From assembly GCA_963786985.1 (NCBI GenBank), contig CAWBBL010000018.1, positions 124,001 through 188,000 on the forward strand: 64,000 nucleotides of DNA, in the 5' to 3' direction. The notes beneath the pieces are model-generated. The model made no database searches. It saw nothing but the letters and a program-made list of their open reading frames with translations, and had not been told where the DNA came from. Of this stretch, positions 51,614 to 60,039 are shown one piece after another (the first letter of the stretch is position 1; the number at the start of each line of letters is the position of its first letter). The stretch is from Desertimonas sp963786985. Its GTDB lineage: Bacteria > Actinomycetota > Acidimicrobiia > Acidimicrobiales > Ilumatobacteraceae. The translations under genes were made by a program, and so were the position numbers.

Positions 51614-52907
51614 CCTCGGCCGGCTCGACTGCATCCTCGGCCGGCTCGACCGCATCCTCCGCCGGCTCGACCGCATCCTCGGCCGGCTCGACCGCATCCT
51701 CGGCCGGCTCGACCGCACCCTCCGCCGGCTCGACCGCACCCTCCGCCGGCTCGGCGGCGACCTCGACTGCTTCGGCGGCTGGCTCGCCCGACGAGGCGGC
51801 CCACTCGGTCTCGGACATCACCGTTCCGTCGGCGGCATGCCACTCCATCTCGCCGCTCGCCGCGTTCTGGATCCACTGGCCCTCGGCGTACTCGACGCCG
51901 GCTTCGAGGTCGCTGCGCGGCTGCACTCCCTCGGCGAGTTGGGTCTCCGAGCGGATGTCGATGCGCACTCCGGTGAGCCGGGCGGCCAATCGGGCGTTCT
52001 GGCCCTCGCGGCCGATCGCCAGGCTCAGCTGGTGGTCGGGGACGATGACGTCGGCCTGCGTGCCGTCCTCGGAGATCGCGACCCGCGTCACCTTGGCCGG
52101 CGAGAGCGCTTTGGCGACGAAGTCGGTGAAGTCTTCGGAGAACGGGACGATGTCGATCTTCTCACCACGTAGCTCGTTGACGACCATCCGCACCCGCCCG
52201 CCACGGGCGCCGACACACGCGCCGACGGGGTCGACGTTGTGGTCGTTGGACCAAACGGCGATCTTCGTGCGATGTCCGGGCTCTCGGGCGCAGGCCCTGA
52301 TCTCCACGACGCCGTCGGCGATCTCCGGCACTTCCAGCTCGAAGAGCCGCTTGATCAGCCCGGGATGCGTGCGGCTGACCACGATCTGGGGGCCTTTGGC
52401 GGTCTTGCGCACCTCGACGATGTAGGCCTTGCAGCGGTCACCCGGCTGCGGGCGCTCGAAGGGCACCTGCTCGGCCTGCGGCAGCAACGCCTCGACGCGG
52501 CCCAGGTCGAGCAGCGTGTAACGGGTATCGGTCTGCTGGATGATCCCGGTGACGATGTCGCCTTCGCGGTTGGCGTACTCCTCGAACTTGCGATCCCGTT
52601 CGACCTCACGAATGCGCTGGCTCATGACCTGACGGAACGTCTGGGCGGCGATGCGGCCGAGCTCGTCGCGCTTGGGAGTGTCGTCGCGCTCGTTGACCCA
52701 GTTGCCGTCCTCGTCGAGGTCGTAGGCGATGAACGTGAACTCCATCGTCTGCGGATCAACTTCGACCACAACCTCGTCGGCGGCACCCGGGCGGCGCTTG
52801 TAGGCCGACGCCAGGGCGTCGACGAGGACGTGCAGCAGCGAGTCCTCGGACAGTCCCTTCTCCTGGGCCAGGAGCCGGATCGCTTCCGACATATCGAGGT
52901 TGCTCAC
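51555..52907 (-). CDS. nusA: Transcription termination/antitermination factor NusA
   Basis: 450 residues from a GTG at 52907 that overlaps rimP's stop (GTGA). N-terminal RNAP-binding domain, an S1 domain (GDIVTGIIQQTDTRYTLLDL) and two KH domains (DPVGACVGARGGRVRMVVNE, SLAIGREGQNARLAARLTG) are all present. Beyond about residue 360 there is a non-homologous acidic tail made of a seven-residue repeat (AVEPAED/AVEPAEG), encoded by a 21-bp DNA repeat. Typical actinobacterial NusA stops before this. Confidence 0.95.
   Translation of the reverse strand: MSNLDMSEAIRLLAQEKGLSEDSLLHVLVDALASAYKRRPGAADEVVVEVDPQTMEFTFIAYDLDEDGNWVNERDDTPKRDELGRIAAQTFRQVMSQRIREVERDRKFEEYANREGDIVTGIIQQTDTRYTLLDLGRVEALLPQAEQVPFERPQPGDRCKAYIVEVRKTAKGPQIVVSRTHPGLIKRLFELEVPEIADGVVEIRACAREPGHRTKIAVWSNDHNVDPVGACVGARGGRVRMVVNELRGEKIDIVPFSEDFTDFVAKALSPAKVTRVAISEDGTQADVIVPDHQLSLAIGREGQNARLAARLTGVRIDIRSETQLAEGVQPRSDLEAGVEYAEGQWIQNAASGEMEWHAADGTVMSETEWAASSGEPAAEAVEVAAEPAEGAVEPAEGAVEPAEDAVEPAEDAVEPAEDAVEPAEDAVEPAEGVVADKIAAGDEDTEAAPE
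51611..51757. repeat. Seven 21-bp tandem repeats in the nusA 3' end
   Basis: CTCGGCCGGCTCGACCGCAT-type units in tandem (plus-strand view), with small differences (CTCC or CTCG; CCGCA or CTGCA). They encode AVEPAED. A run of near-identical units suggests recent copy-number change. Confidence 0.9.
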
Positions 52908-53425
52908 GACAACTCCTTCTTGCTCGTCTGCTTCTTGCCCGGCTTGGGCTGGCCACCCCATTGGAAGACGGTCTTGGCCCGATCGATGTCGGCGTAGGCG
53001 ATGCGCCGGGCGCCGCCGTCGACGTCGATCGTCACCGAGTCGTCGCTGGCGGCGACGATGACGCCATGCACCCGCCGCTGGTCGGCGTCCACGTTTGCCA
53101 AGCGGATGGCGACCGGGTTGCCGACCGCACGCTGGAAGTGCTCCGGGACGCGCAGTGCTCGCTCGACCCCTGGGCTGGTGACCTCCAGGGTGTAGCGCGA
53201 CGGGATCGGATCATGCTGGTCGAGCTCCTTGGACATCAGCCGGCTGGCGAGTGCCAAGACGTCGAGCGTGACACCTCCCGGTGCGTCAGCTGGCGTGTCG
53301 AGGGTGATCCGCAGCGTTCCACCACGCTGTTCGATGTCATAGACGTCGAGGCCGAGGTCGGCGACGATCGGGGCGACGAGCGAGCGGACGCGCGACAGCA
53401 CGGCGATTTCGGTGTCCATGCCCAT
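52904..53425 (-). CDS. rimP: Ribosome maturation factor RimP
   Basis: 173 residues from the ATG at 53425, decided by AAGGAG six bases upstream. DVYDIEQRGGTLRITLDTPA, YTLEVTSPGVERAL and the C-terminal Sm-like part (GNPVAIRLANVDADQRRVHG) are family motifs; a basic tail (PGKKQTSKKELS) follows. It aids 30S assembly. First gene of the nusA operon; a hairpin with T-run precedes it. Confidence 0.94.
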   Translation of the reverse strand: MGMDTEIAVLSRVRSLVAPIVADLGLDVYDIEQRGGTLRITLDTPADAPGGVTLDVLALASRLMSKELDQHDPIPSRYTLEVTSPGVERALRVPEHFQRAVGNPVAIRLANVDADQRRVHGVIVAASDDSVTIDVDGGARRIAYADIDRAKTVFQWGGQPKPGKKQTSKKELS

Positions 53426-53446
53426 CGCTGCTCCTTCCACGACTCA

Positions 53447-53477
53447 TAAAACAAGGCGTGGGGCGAACCCCACGCCT
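53447..53477 (-). terminator. Intrinsic-terminator-like hairpin in the rimP-nusA leader
   Basis: On the minus strand: AGGCGTGGGG-TTCG-CCCCACGCCT, a perfect 10-bp stem with a UUCG-type loop, followed by TGTTTTA. It ends about 20 bases before the rimP start. The upstream neighbour is divergent, so there is no other gene to end; an attenuator is the simplest reading. A -10-like TATGCT lies at 53507-53512. Confidence 0.65.
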
Positions 53478-53610
53478 CTCGGTTGCCACCAATCGAACGG
53501 GCTCCCAGCATAGCGCCGCCGAGAAACCTCCCCGGCGGCTGTTGATCTGGGCCGGCGCCGGGCGGTGGGTGCGGGCACCGAACGTCAGCAACGCTTCGAG
53601 GTCCGTTGCT

Positions 53611-53629
53611 CAGAGTAGTGAACACTCTG
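53611..53629. promoter_or_regulatory. Inverted repeat upstream of the AAA ATPase gene
   Basis: CAGAGT-AGTGAAC-ACTCTG is a perfect 6-bp inverted repeat 24 bp before the ATPase start. Possible operator; no regulator is adjacent. Confidence 0.35.
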
Positions 53630-53652
53630 CCGAACCGAGTATCCTCCACAGG

Positions 53653-54759
53653 ATGATGAGGTCCGAACTCAGCCCGTTCCCCTATCACGGCCCGCTCGAG
53701 CCCAACGAGGTGACGGGTCGCGAGGAGCTGGTGCGTGACCTGACCGACCGCCTGTCCGAACGTCGGGTCACCGCGCTGCTCGGCCCGCGTCGCTACGGCA
53801 AGACCAGCGTGCTCCGCAAGGTGTGTGCAGACCTGGCCGGCGTCGGCCAAGAGACGGTGTGGATCGACCTCTACGAGCTGTCGTCCGTCGCCGACCTCGC
53901 CGGGGCCATCGATCAAGGGCTCGCCAAGGTGCAAGGGCGCATGCGCCGGGCGATCGACTCGTTCGCCGGGGCGTTGTCGCTGCGCCTCGGATTGGTCGGT
54001 GTCGAGTTGTCCAAGGGTCGTCGCGATCGGCCCGACGCAGTGCTCACCGTCCGCTCGCTGCTCGAGGTGCTGGTGCGCACCGCTGAGAAACACCCGATGA
54101 TCGTCGTCTTCGACGAGTTCTCCGGCATCGCCAACGTCAATCACGGCGCCGCGATGCTGCGCACTCAGCTCCAGCATCACTATCGCACTCTGGGAATCGT
54201 GTTCGCCGGTTCACAGCCCTCGACCATGCGGATGCTGTTCACCGATCACGCCCAGCCGTTCTTCGCCCAGGCGGACCTCGTCGAGATCGGGCCACTGGCG
54301 GCCGACGCGGTCACGATGATCGTCCAGGACGGCTTCGAGGCAACCGGTCGATCTCCCGGCGGGATGACGAGCGCCCTGGTTCGGGCCGCCGAGGGCCATC
54401 CGCAGCGAGCGATGCAATTGGCCGACGCGTTGTGGCGCTACACCCCCGAAGGTGGAGCCGCCGACGAGGCGGGCTGGGTCGACGCCGTGCAGGACGTGCG
54501 GGCCAACGTCGACGGCGGCATGGAACGACTCTTCGCCCTGCTCCCCGTCGGTCACCAGAAGGCGCTGCGGGCCATCGCCGCCGACGGCCGGGTCTTCGGA
54601 CGGACCGCTGAGGTCCTCGAGCTGTCGCCCGGTACGGCGGCGGCCGCGGTCGACTCGTTGACCGGCGGCGGCCACCTCGCCAAGCACGGCGATCGCCTCG
54701 TGATCATCGACCCGCTGTTCAGTGACTGGATCCGCCGCCGCTTCCCGGTGCCGTCGTGA
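53653..54759 (+). CDS. Archaeal-type AAA+ ATPase, unknown function
   Basis: 368 residues from ATG 53653 (a second ATG follows). Walker A is GPRRYGKTSVLRK and Walker B MIVVFDEFSGIAN; sensor-like GIVFAGSQPSTMRMLF follows. A C-terminal winged-helix (ALRAIAADGRVFGRTAEVLEL ... GGGHLAKHGDRLVIIDPLFSDWIRRRF) completes the PF01637-like (MNS clade) plan. Such proteins occur as orphan STAND-like ATPases or defence components. It is divergent from rimP and precedes proS; no partner nuclease or toxin is nearby. Confidence 0.75.
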   Translation: MMRSELSPFPYHGPLEPNEVTGREELVRDLTDRLSERRVTALLGPRRYGKTSVLRKVCADLAGVGQETVWIDLYELSSVADLAGAIDQGLAKVQGRMRRAIDSFAGALSLRLGLVGVELSKGRRDRPDAVLTVRSLLEVLVRTAEKHPMIVVFDEFSGIANVNHGAAMLRTQLQHHYRTLGIVFAGSQPSTMRMLFTDHAQPFFAQADLVEIGPLAADAVTMIVQDGFEATGRSPGGMTSALVRAAEGHPQRAMQLADALWRYTPEGGAADEAGWVDAVQDVRANVDGGMERLFALLPVGHQKALRAIAADGRVFGRTAEVLELSPGTAAAAVDSLTGGGHLAKHGDRLVIIDPLFSDWIRRRFPVPS

Positions 54760-54853
54760 GGGTCGCATCGCGGCCGGCGTCCGGCGACGAGGCGCCCGGC
54801 TGACCCCAACCTCACGGCAGCCGGTCGCCACTATCGTGCGCCGCGTGTTGCGG

Positions 54854-56611
54854 ATGTCGACCCTGTTCCTGCGGACGCTGCGCGAGGACCCGGCGGACGC
54901 CGAGATCCCCAGCCACAAGCTGCTGACCCGGGCCGGCTACATCCGCCGAGCCGCCCCCGGCGGGTTCACGTGGCTGCCCCTCGGATGGATCGTCTATCGC
55001 CACGTCGAGCACATCGTCCGCGACGAGATGAACGCGGCCGGATTCCAGGAGGTCCACTTCCCCGCGCTGCTGCCGCGGGCGCCGTACGAGGCGTCCAACC
55101 GGTGGGTCGAATACGGCGACGGGATGTTCCGGCTCAAGGACCGCCGGGGCAACGACCTCCTGCTCGCCCCGACTCACGAGGAGATGTTCACGCTCCTCGT
55201 CAAGGACCTGTACTCGTCCTACAAGGACCTGCCCCTCGTCATCTACCAGATCCAGACGAAGTACCGCGACGAGGCACGACCACGAGCCGGGCTGTTGCGT
55301 GGTCGCGAGTTCGTGATGAAGGACTCCTACAGCTTCGATCTCGACGACGACGGGCTCGCCGTGTCCTACCACCGCCACCGCGACGCCTACATCAAGACGT
55401 TCGAACGCCTCGGTCTGCCCTTCGTCATCGTCTCGGCGATGTCCGGGGCGATGGGTGGGTCGGCCAGCGAGGAGTTCCTGGCCCCGATCCCGAGCGGCGA
55501 GGACACGTTCGTGCGCTGCCCGGAGTGCGGCTACGCCGCCAACGTGGAGGCCGTGCGCATCGCTCCGGTAGCGGACCGGGCGATCGACGGCCTGCCTCCG
55601 GCGATCGTTCACGACACACCGAACACGCCGACGATCGCCACGCTTGTCGACCATCTCAATGGGCGTGCGGAGCTCGCCCGGGACGACGGTCGGCCATGGG
55701 CCGCCGCCGACACGTTGAAGAACGTGGTGGTGATGCTCCGGCACCCCGACGGAACGAGGGAGCCGTTGGCGATCGGTGTCCCCGGCGATCGGGACGTCGA
55801 CATCAAGCGCCTCGAAGCCGCCGTCCTGCCGGCCGAGCCCGAAGCCTTCGGCGACGAGGACTTCGGCCGCTACCCGATGTTGGCCAAGGGCTACATCGGT
55901 CCGGGCGCCTTGGGCGAGTCGTCGACGTCGGGCATCCGCTTCCTCGTCGACCCGCGGGTCGGTACCGGGACGGCGTGGGTGACCGGCGCCGACAGCGACG
56001 GCAATCACGTGATCGGTCTCGTTGCCGGACGGGACTTCACGTCCGATGGCTCGATCGACGTCGCCAATGTCGAGGCCGGAGACCCCTGCCCGACGTGTGG
56101 TTCAGCCCTGGAGACCGCCAGGGGAGTCGAGATCGGGCACATCTTCCAGCTCGGCCGGCGCTATGCCGAGGCCCTCGACCTCCAGGTGCTCAACGCCGAC
56201 GGTAAGGAGGTCACCGTGACGATGGGCTCCTACGGCATCGGTGTGTCCCGCGCCGTCGCCGCCATCGCCGAGTTGACGTGCGATGACCTCGGTCTGTGCT
56301 GGCCCCGCGAGGTTGCGCCGGCCGACGTCCACGTCGTCATCGCCGGCAAGCCCGGGGGCGAGCAGTGGCCGGTCGCCGAACGGCTGGCCACCGACCTGGA
56401 GGCCGCTGGCCTTGCCGTCTTGCTGGACGACCGGGATTCCGCTTCGCCGGGGGTCAAGTTCAAGGACGCCGAGCTGCTCGGCATCCCGACCATCGTCGTT
56501 GTCGGTCGCGGCGTCGCCGACGGCGTCGTCGAGGTTCGCAACCGCAAGTCGGGCGACCGCCGCGAGGTCCCGATCGCCGACGCAGTGTCCGTGCTCAGCG
56601 CCCCCGACTGA
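54854..56611 (+). CDS. proS: Prolyl-tRNA synthetase (bacterial type)
   Basis: 585 residues from ATG 54854; a GTG at 54845 is also in frame. Class II motif 1 (GWIVYRHVEHIVRDEMNAAG), motif 2 (IQTKYRDEARPRAGLLRGRE) and motif 3 (GSYGIGVSRAVAAIAE) are present. The INS editing insertion, with CPECGYAANVEA and a second Cys pair (CPTCGS) nearby, is about 215-410. The anticodon domain ends the protein. Repeat C2 follows. Confidence 0.95.
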   Translation: MSTLFLRTLREDPADAEIPSHKLLTRAGYIRRAAPGGFTWLPLGWIVYRHVEHIVRDEMNAAGFQEVHFPALLPRAPYEASNRWVEYGDGMFRLKDRRGNDLLLAPTHEEMFTLLVKDLYSSYKDLPLVIYQIQTKYRDEARPRAGLLRGREFVMKDSYSFDLDDDGLAVSYHRHRDAYIKTFERLGLPFVIVSAMSGAMGGSASEEFLAPIPSGEDTFVRCPECGYAANVEAVRIAPVADRAIDGLPPAIVHDTPNTPTIATLVDHLNGRAELARDDGRPWAAADTLKNVVVMLRHPDGTREPLAIGVPGDRDVDIKRLEAAVLPAEPEAFGDEDFGRYPMLAKGYIGPGALGESSTSGIRFLVDPRVGTGTAWVTGADSDGNHVIGLVAGRDFTSDGSIDVANVEAGDPCPTCGSALETARGVEIGHIFQLGRRYAEALDLQVLNADGKEVTVTMGSYGIGVSRAVAAIAELTCDDLGLCWPREVAPADVHVVIAGKPGGEQWPVAERLATDLEAAGLAVLLDDRDSASPGVKFKDAELLGIPTIVVVGRGVADGVVEVRNRKSGDRREVPIADAVSVLSAPD

Positions 56612-56619
56612 CCCCCACC

Positions 56620-56678
56620 CGAGTGTTTCTGGCCACCCGAGTGCTTCCGGCCGTACCGTCGCGCCGCAAACCCTCCGG
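56620..56678. repeat. Palindromic repeat, family C copy 2
   Basis: ACCCGAGTGTTTCTGGCC, ACCCGAGTGCTTCCGGCC and CGCGCCGCAAACCCTCCGG are in the same order as the reverse complement of 11776-11854. It lies between the convergent ends of proS and the FAD oxidase. Confidence 0.75.
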
Positions 56679-56695
56679 TCGACCGCGCCGGGCGA

Positions 56696-57906
56696 TCACA
56701 CGAGCCAGGCGGCGCGATCGGCGGGCGCGGCGAAGTGCCTGGCGGGCGATCGAGAACGGCGCGAGCTCCGCGGCCCGGCGCTGCACCGCCCATCGCCAAC
56801 GCGGCCAGCTGGCGCCCGAACCAGGCGGCGAACTTGAAGGCGTGGGCGGCGCCGAGGGCCGACGACGATCTGCGGGCGCGTCGGGCAGCCGATCGAGCAC
56901 GAAGTCACGATCGGCGGTCAGCGTGTACAGACAGGTCGTCGATCGTGGCGTTGGCCGTCGGTCGCCGACCAGACCGGTCGACGAACTCGCCGGACGCGGC
57001 GCTTCCATCGACCGGGTCGGCATCGAACGTTCGCCGGTCGGGGTCGACGGCCGGCCCGCCGCAGTCCTCGGACGCCTTGAACGCCCGCGGAGGCCGAACT
57101 CGGGGAACCCGTAGAAGCTCGGGTCGTCCATCCAGATCCACACCGGGAAGTGTCCTGGGCGCAGGTCGTCGATGTCGTTCGTGGAGAAGTAGCGTCACCT
57201 GCTCACGGGTCACGCTCAGCTCGACTGCGATGGCCGAGCGGTTCGAGCAGGACGTTCGTCCACGCATCGGCACACACGACGACCGCGCCGCAGCGCACGG
57301 TGCCACCGGTCCGTGACGACGTCGACCTCGCCGCCGATCGGGCGCAACGCGCGGACGACGGTGTGTGGACCGCAGGGCGGCGCCGTGCTCGATGGCCAGG
57401 CGGTGCAGCGTCGGCGGTCGCTCGGTCGGCAGGGACGATGCCGGTCTGTGGCGAGAAGATCGCCATCACGTCGTCGGGGACCGCCGTCCCCCGACCGAAC
57501 GCCGGCCAGCGGCGCCGAACCTCTCCCCCGTCGATCCACTCGTATGGCACGCCGACCTCATCGAGGCTCGTCCGGTACGAGTCCGGGTCGATCGCCGCGC
57601 CTGGCGGAAAGAGGTCGAGGCCGCCGGTCGGCGTGATGATGGCGGTGCCGCAGTCGGCTTCGACCGTGGCCCACGCCTCGTAGGCGGCGGCGGTCAGACG
57701 GACGTAGCCGGGCGTGTGGTACGAGCGACGGATGATCCGCGAGTGATCGTGCGAGGCGCCGCGCCGGTGACCGAGTTCGAACTGCTCGAAGCCGACGACC
57801 GACGGTTGACCGACGCGCCAACCAGTAGGCGGTCGGCCGCCCCGAGGCCGCCAAGGCCGACAACGGCGACCTCGTAGTCACGGCCGATCTGGCGCACCGT
57901 GCTCAC
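56696..57906 (-). pseudogene. FAD-dependent oxidase (sarcosine/N-methyltryptophan oxidase type), multiple frameshifts
   Basis: Starts at a GTG at 57906 overlapping the Rieske gene's stop (GTGA): DYEVAVVGLGGLGAA is the FAD Rossmann motif. Fragments in different frames follow: TAYWLARR, SVVGFEQFELG, PYEWIDGGEVRRRWPAFG, SPQTGIVPADRATA, CLYTLTADRDFVLDRLPDAP and ELAPFSIARQALR. Joined, they give an MTOX/SoxA-like oxidase of about 380 residues. At the 5' end two one-base excesses (GGCCGACC and ACCGTCGG) explain the first shifts. The family oxidatively demethylates N-methyl amino acids. Confidence 0.72.
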
Positions 57907-59003
57907 TCATCGGACATCAGCCGGCGGTACCACCGGGTGATGTCGGCGGAGTCGTCTTCCATCGGTGCGAACCAACCTCCGGTGCCAGCCGCGCGACGAC
58001 ATCCCCCGTTGGATGCGCTCGCACATCGCCCAGTCCTGACGGTTGACGAGGTCCCACAGGTCGCCGGCGTCGGAAGGGTCGAACGACGGCGAGGCCAGCT
58101 CGTCGGGGTGGAACAGCAGATCGCACTGCGACGGTGGTGTGGCTGGCTCCTCGAGGGACGAGGCGGATCGCCGCGACGTGCTCGGCGCTGAGGCTGAGCA
58201 GCAGGTTGGGATAGATCAATTCACCCTTGTGCCGCGTCCGCTCGGATCTCGTCGAGTCCGGCGAACGGCTGGCGCGCCGAGGTGCCCGGACATCGTGAAC
58301 GTCCAGGCGCCCTCGCGGTGCGGGATCCCGTCGGTCCACTCCAGCCCAGCGCCGCCACCCCGGAAGGCCGGGACCAGCGTGCACAGCTCCGGGATGGACG
58401 GGGCCGCAGTGATAGCACTCGTTGTAGTTCTCGGCGATCACCTTCCAGTTGGCCGCGACCTCGTACTGCAAGCGTCGAGCCACGCCGCAGCTCGTCGAGC
58501 GGGTAGCCGCCGCAGACGCTCGATGACGGGGCCGAGCTGCCCGGGCAAGATCGTCGCCGGGCGAGTCGCACACGAACACGAAGCCGCCCCACTGGGCGAC
58601 AGCCAACGCGCTCAGCCGGATCGGCTGGCCATCACGCTGTCCCCGGCCGCTCGAAGAACGGCGCCACCCGCAACTCCCCGTCGAGCCCGTAGGTCCACCC
58701 GTGGTACGGGCAACGGATCACGGCCCCGGACGATCCGCACGCCGGGCCATGGCGATCGACCAACTCGGCGCCGCGGTGCTGGCACACGTTGTAGAAGGCA
58801 TGCAGCCCGTCGCCGGCGCGGACGACGATCACGGACTCGCCGGCGAGATCGGCGAGGATCCGGTCGCCGACCGACACGACGTCGTCGACGACGAGCCACG
58901 GCGACCCACTGGCGGAACCAGATCCGCTCGCGCTCGAGCGGCCCACACGTCATCGTCGAGGTAGGTGGCGGCAGCCAGCGTCGGCGTGAGCGCCAGTGTT
59001 CAC
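57903..59003 (-). pseudogene. Rieske aromatic-ring-hydroxylating-type oxygenase alpha subunit 1, frameshifted
   Basis: The Rieske cluster is CQHRGAEL and CPYHGWTYG; the catalytic iron region is NWKVIAENYNECYHCGPVHP. Before it, ATYLDDDVWA and ERIWFRQWVAV are the usual N-terminal pattern; the end reads DITRWYRRLMSDE. At least four frame changes separate them. The start is uncertain, probably a GTG at 59003 overlapping the next gene's stop. Alpha subunits of this form (about 360 residues) oxidise quaternary amines or carboxylates rather than needing a small beta subunit. Confidence 0.72.
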
Positions 59004-60015
59004 GCCGGCTCGACGGCGCGGGCCACTCGCGACTGGAACCAGTGCACCGCCCCCTCGTGGCGCGGGCTGAGCGGCCCCGTGACGTACTGTCCCGAGTCGA
59101 GGTTGCGCTGTACCGCCTCACAGATCGCCTGGTCCTCGTCGAGCACGACGTTGGACATCTCCACCATCCGCGCGATCTTCTGCCTCGTCCGTCGAAGCGG
59201 CGAAGTAGTCGTAGACCACCCGGGTCCGCGCCGGCCCGTCGGGCACGATGCGTTCGACGTTCATTCCGTCGGCATAGATGTTGACGGCCAGGTTCGGGTA
59301 GCGGAACAGCCATGCGCCACCCGCCGGGGATCCCGCCGTCGTCGTCGGCACGATGGATGCAGTACGAGTCGTGCGGGACGTCGACGCGATAGGTCGACAT
59401 GTCGAGCGACCGGCTGAGGCTCGGGTGCAGCAGCGAGACGTGGTAGCCCTCGAGATAGTTGTCGGCGTAGGTCTTCCAGTTGCAGGCAAGGTCGCGCTCG
59501 ACGCGCACGGACGTAGCCGAACGACTCGATGCCGAACGCCTCGCACTCGGCATCGAACGGGGCGATCGCCTCGTCGAACGGCGGTGGTTGGTCGCCGAGG
59601 TGGACGAAGACGAGGTTGCGCCAGCAGGCCACGGAGATCGGGGCGAGGGCCCGGTCGTCCGGGCACAGGCTCGGCCTCGTCGCCGAAGTCACGGGCCGCC
59701 TTGAGCTTGCCGTCCCAGTCGAACGCCCAGCCGTGGTACCGGCACACCAGGTTGCCGGCGGTCCCCGAGCCGGGCCACACGATGACCCCGGCGCGGTGCG
59801 GGCAGACGTTGTGGAAGCCGCGCAGCGACCCGTCGCGCTCGACGAGCGACGAACACGGGGTTGCCGGCGACCTCGTCGGCGACGTACTGCCCCGGTCGTT
59901 GCAGCGAGTCGCGTGGTGCGAACATCACCCACTCGTCCTCCCAGACCGATCGCCGCTCGCGGTCGAAGATGTCCGGGTCGCGGTACCAGGAGGCAGGAAG
60001 CGTGCGGGGCACCAC
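59000..60015 (-). pseudogene. Rieske oxygenase alpha subunit 2, frameshifted
   Basis: From a GTG at 60015 (VPRTLPASWYRDPDIF, FDRERRSVWEDEWVMFAPRD). Rieske ligands CPHRAG and CRYHGWAFDWDG and the catalytic segment ACNWKTYADNYLEGYHVSLL are present in different frames. The end WFQSRVARAVEPA stops at 59000. It is only distantly related to subunit 1. Two alpha subunits side by side, with an FAD oxidase, form a minus-strand operon. Confidence 0.72.
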
Positions 60016-60039
60016 GGGAACGGTACTTTCGCAATCGAC

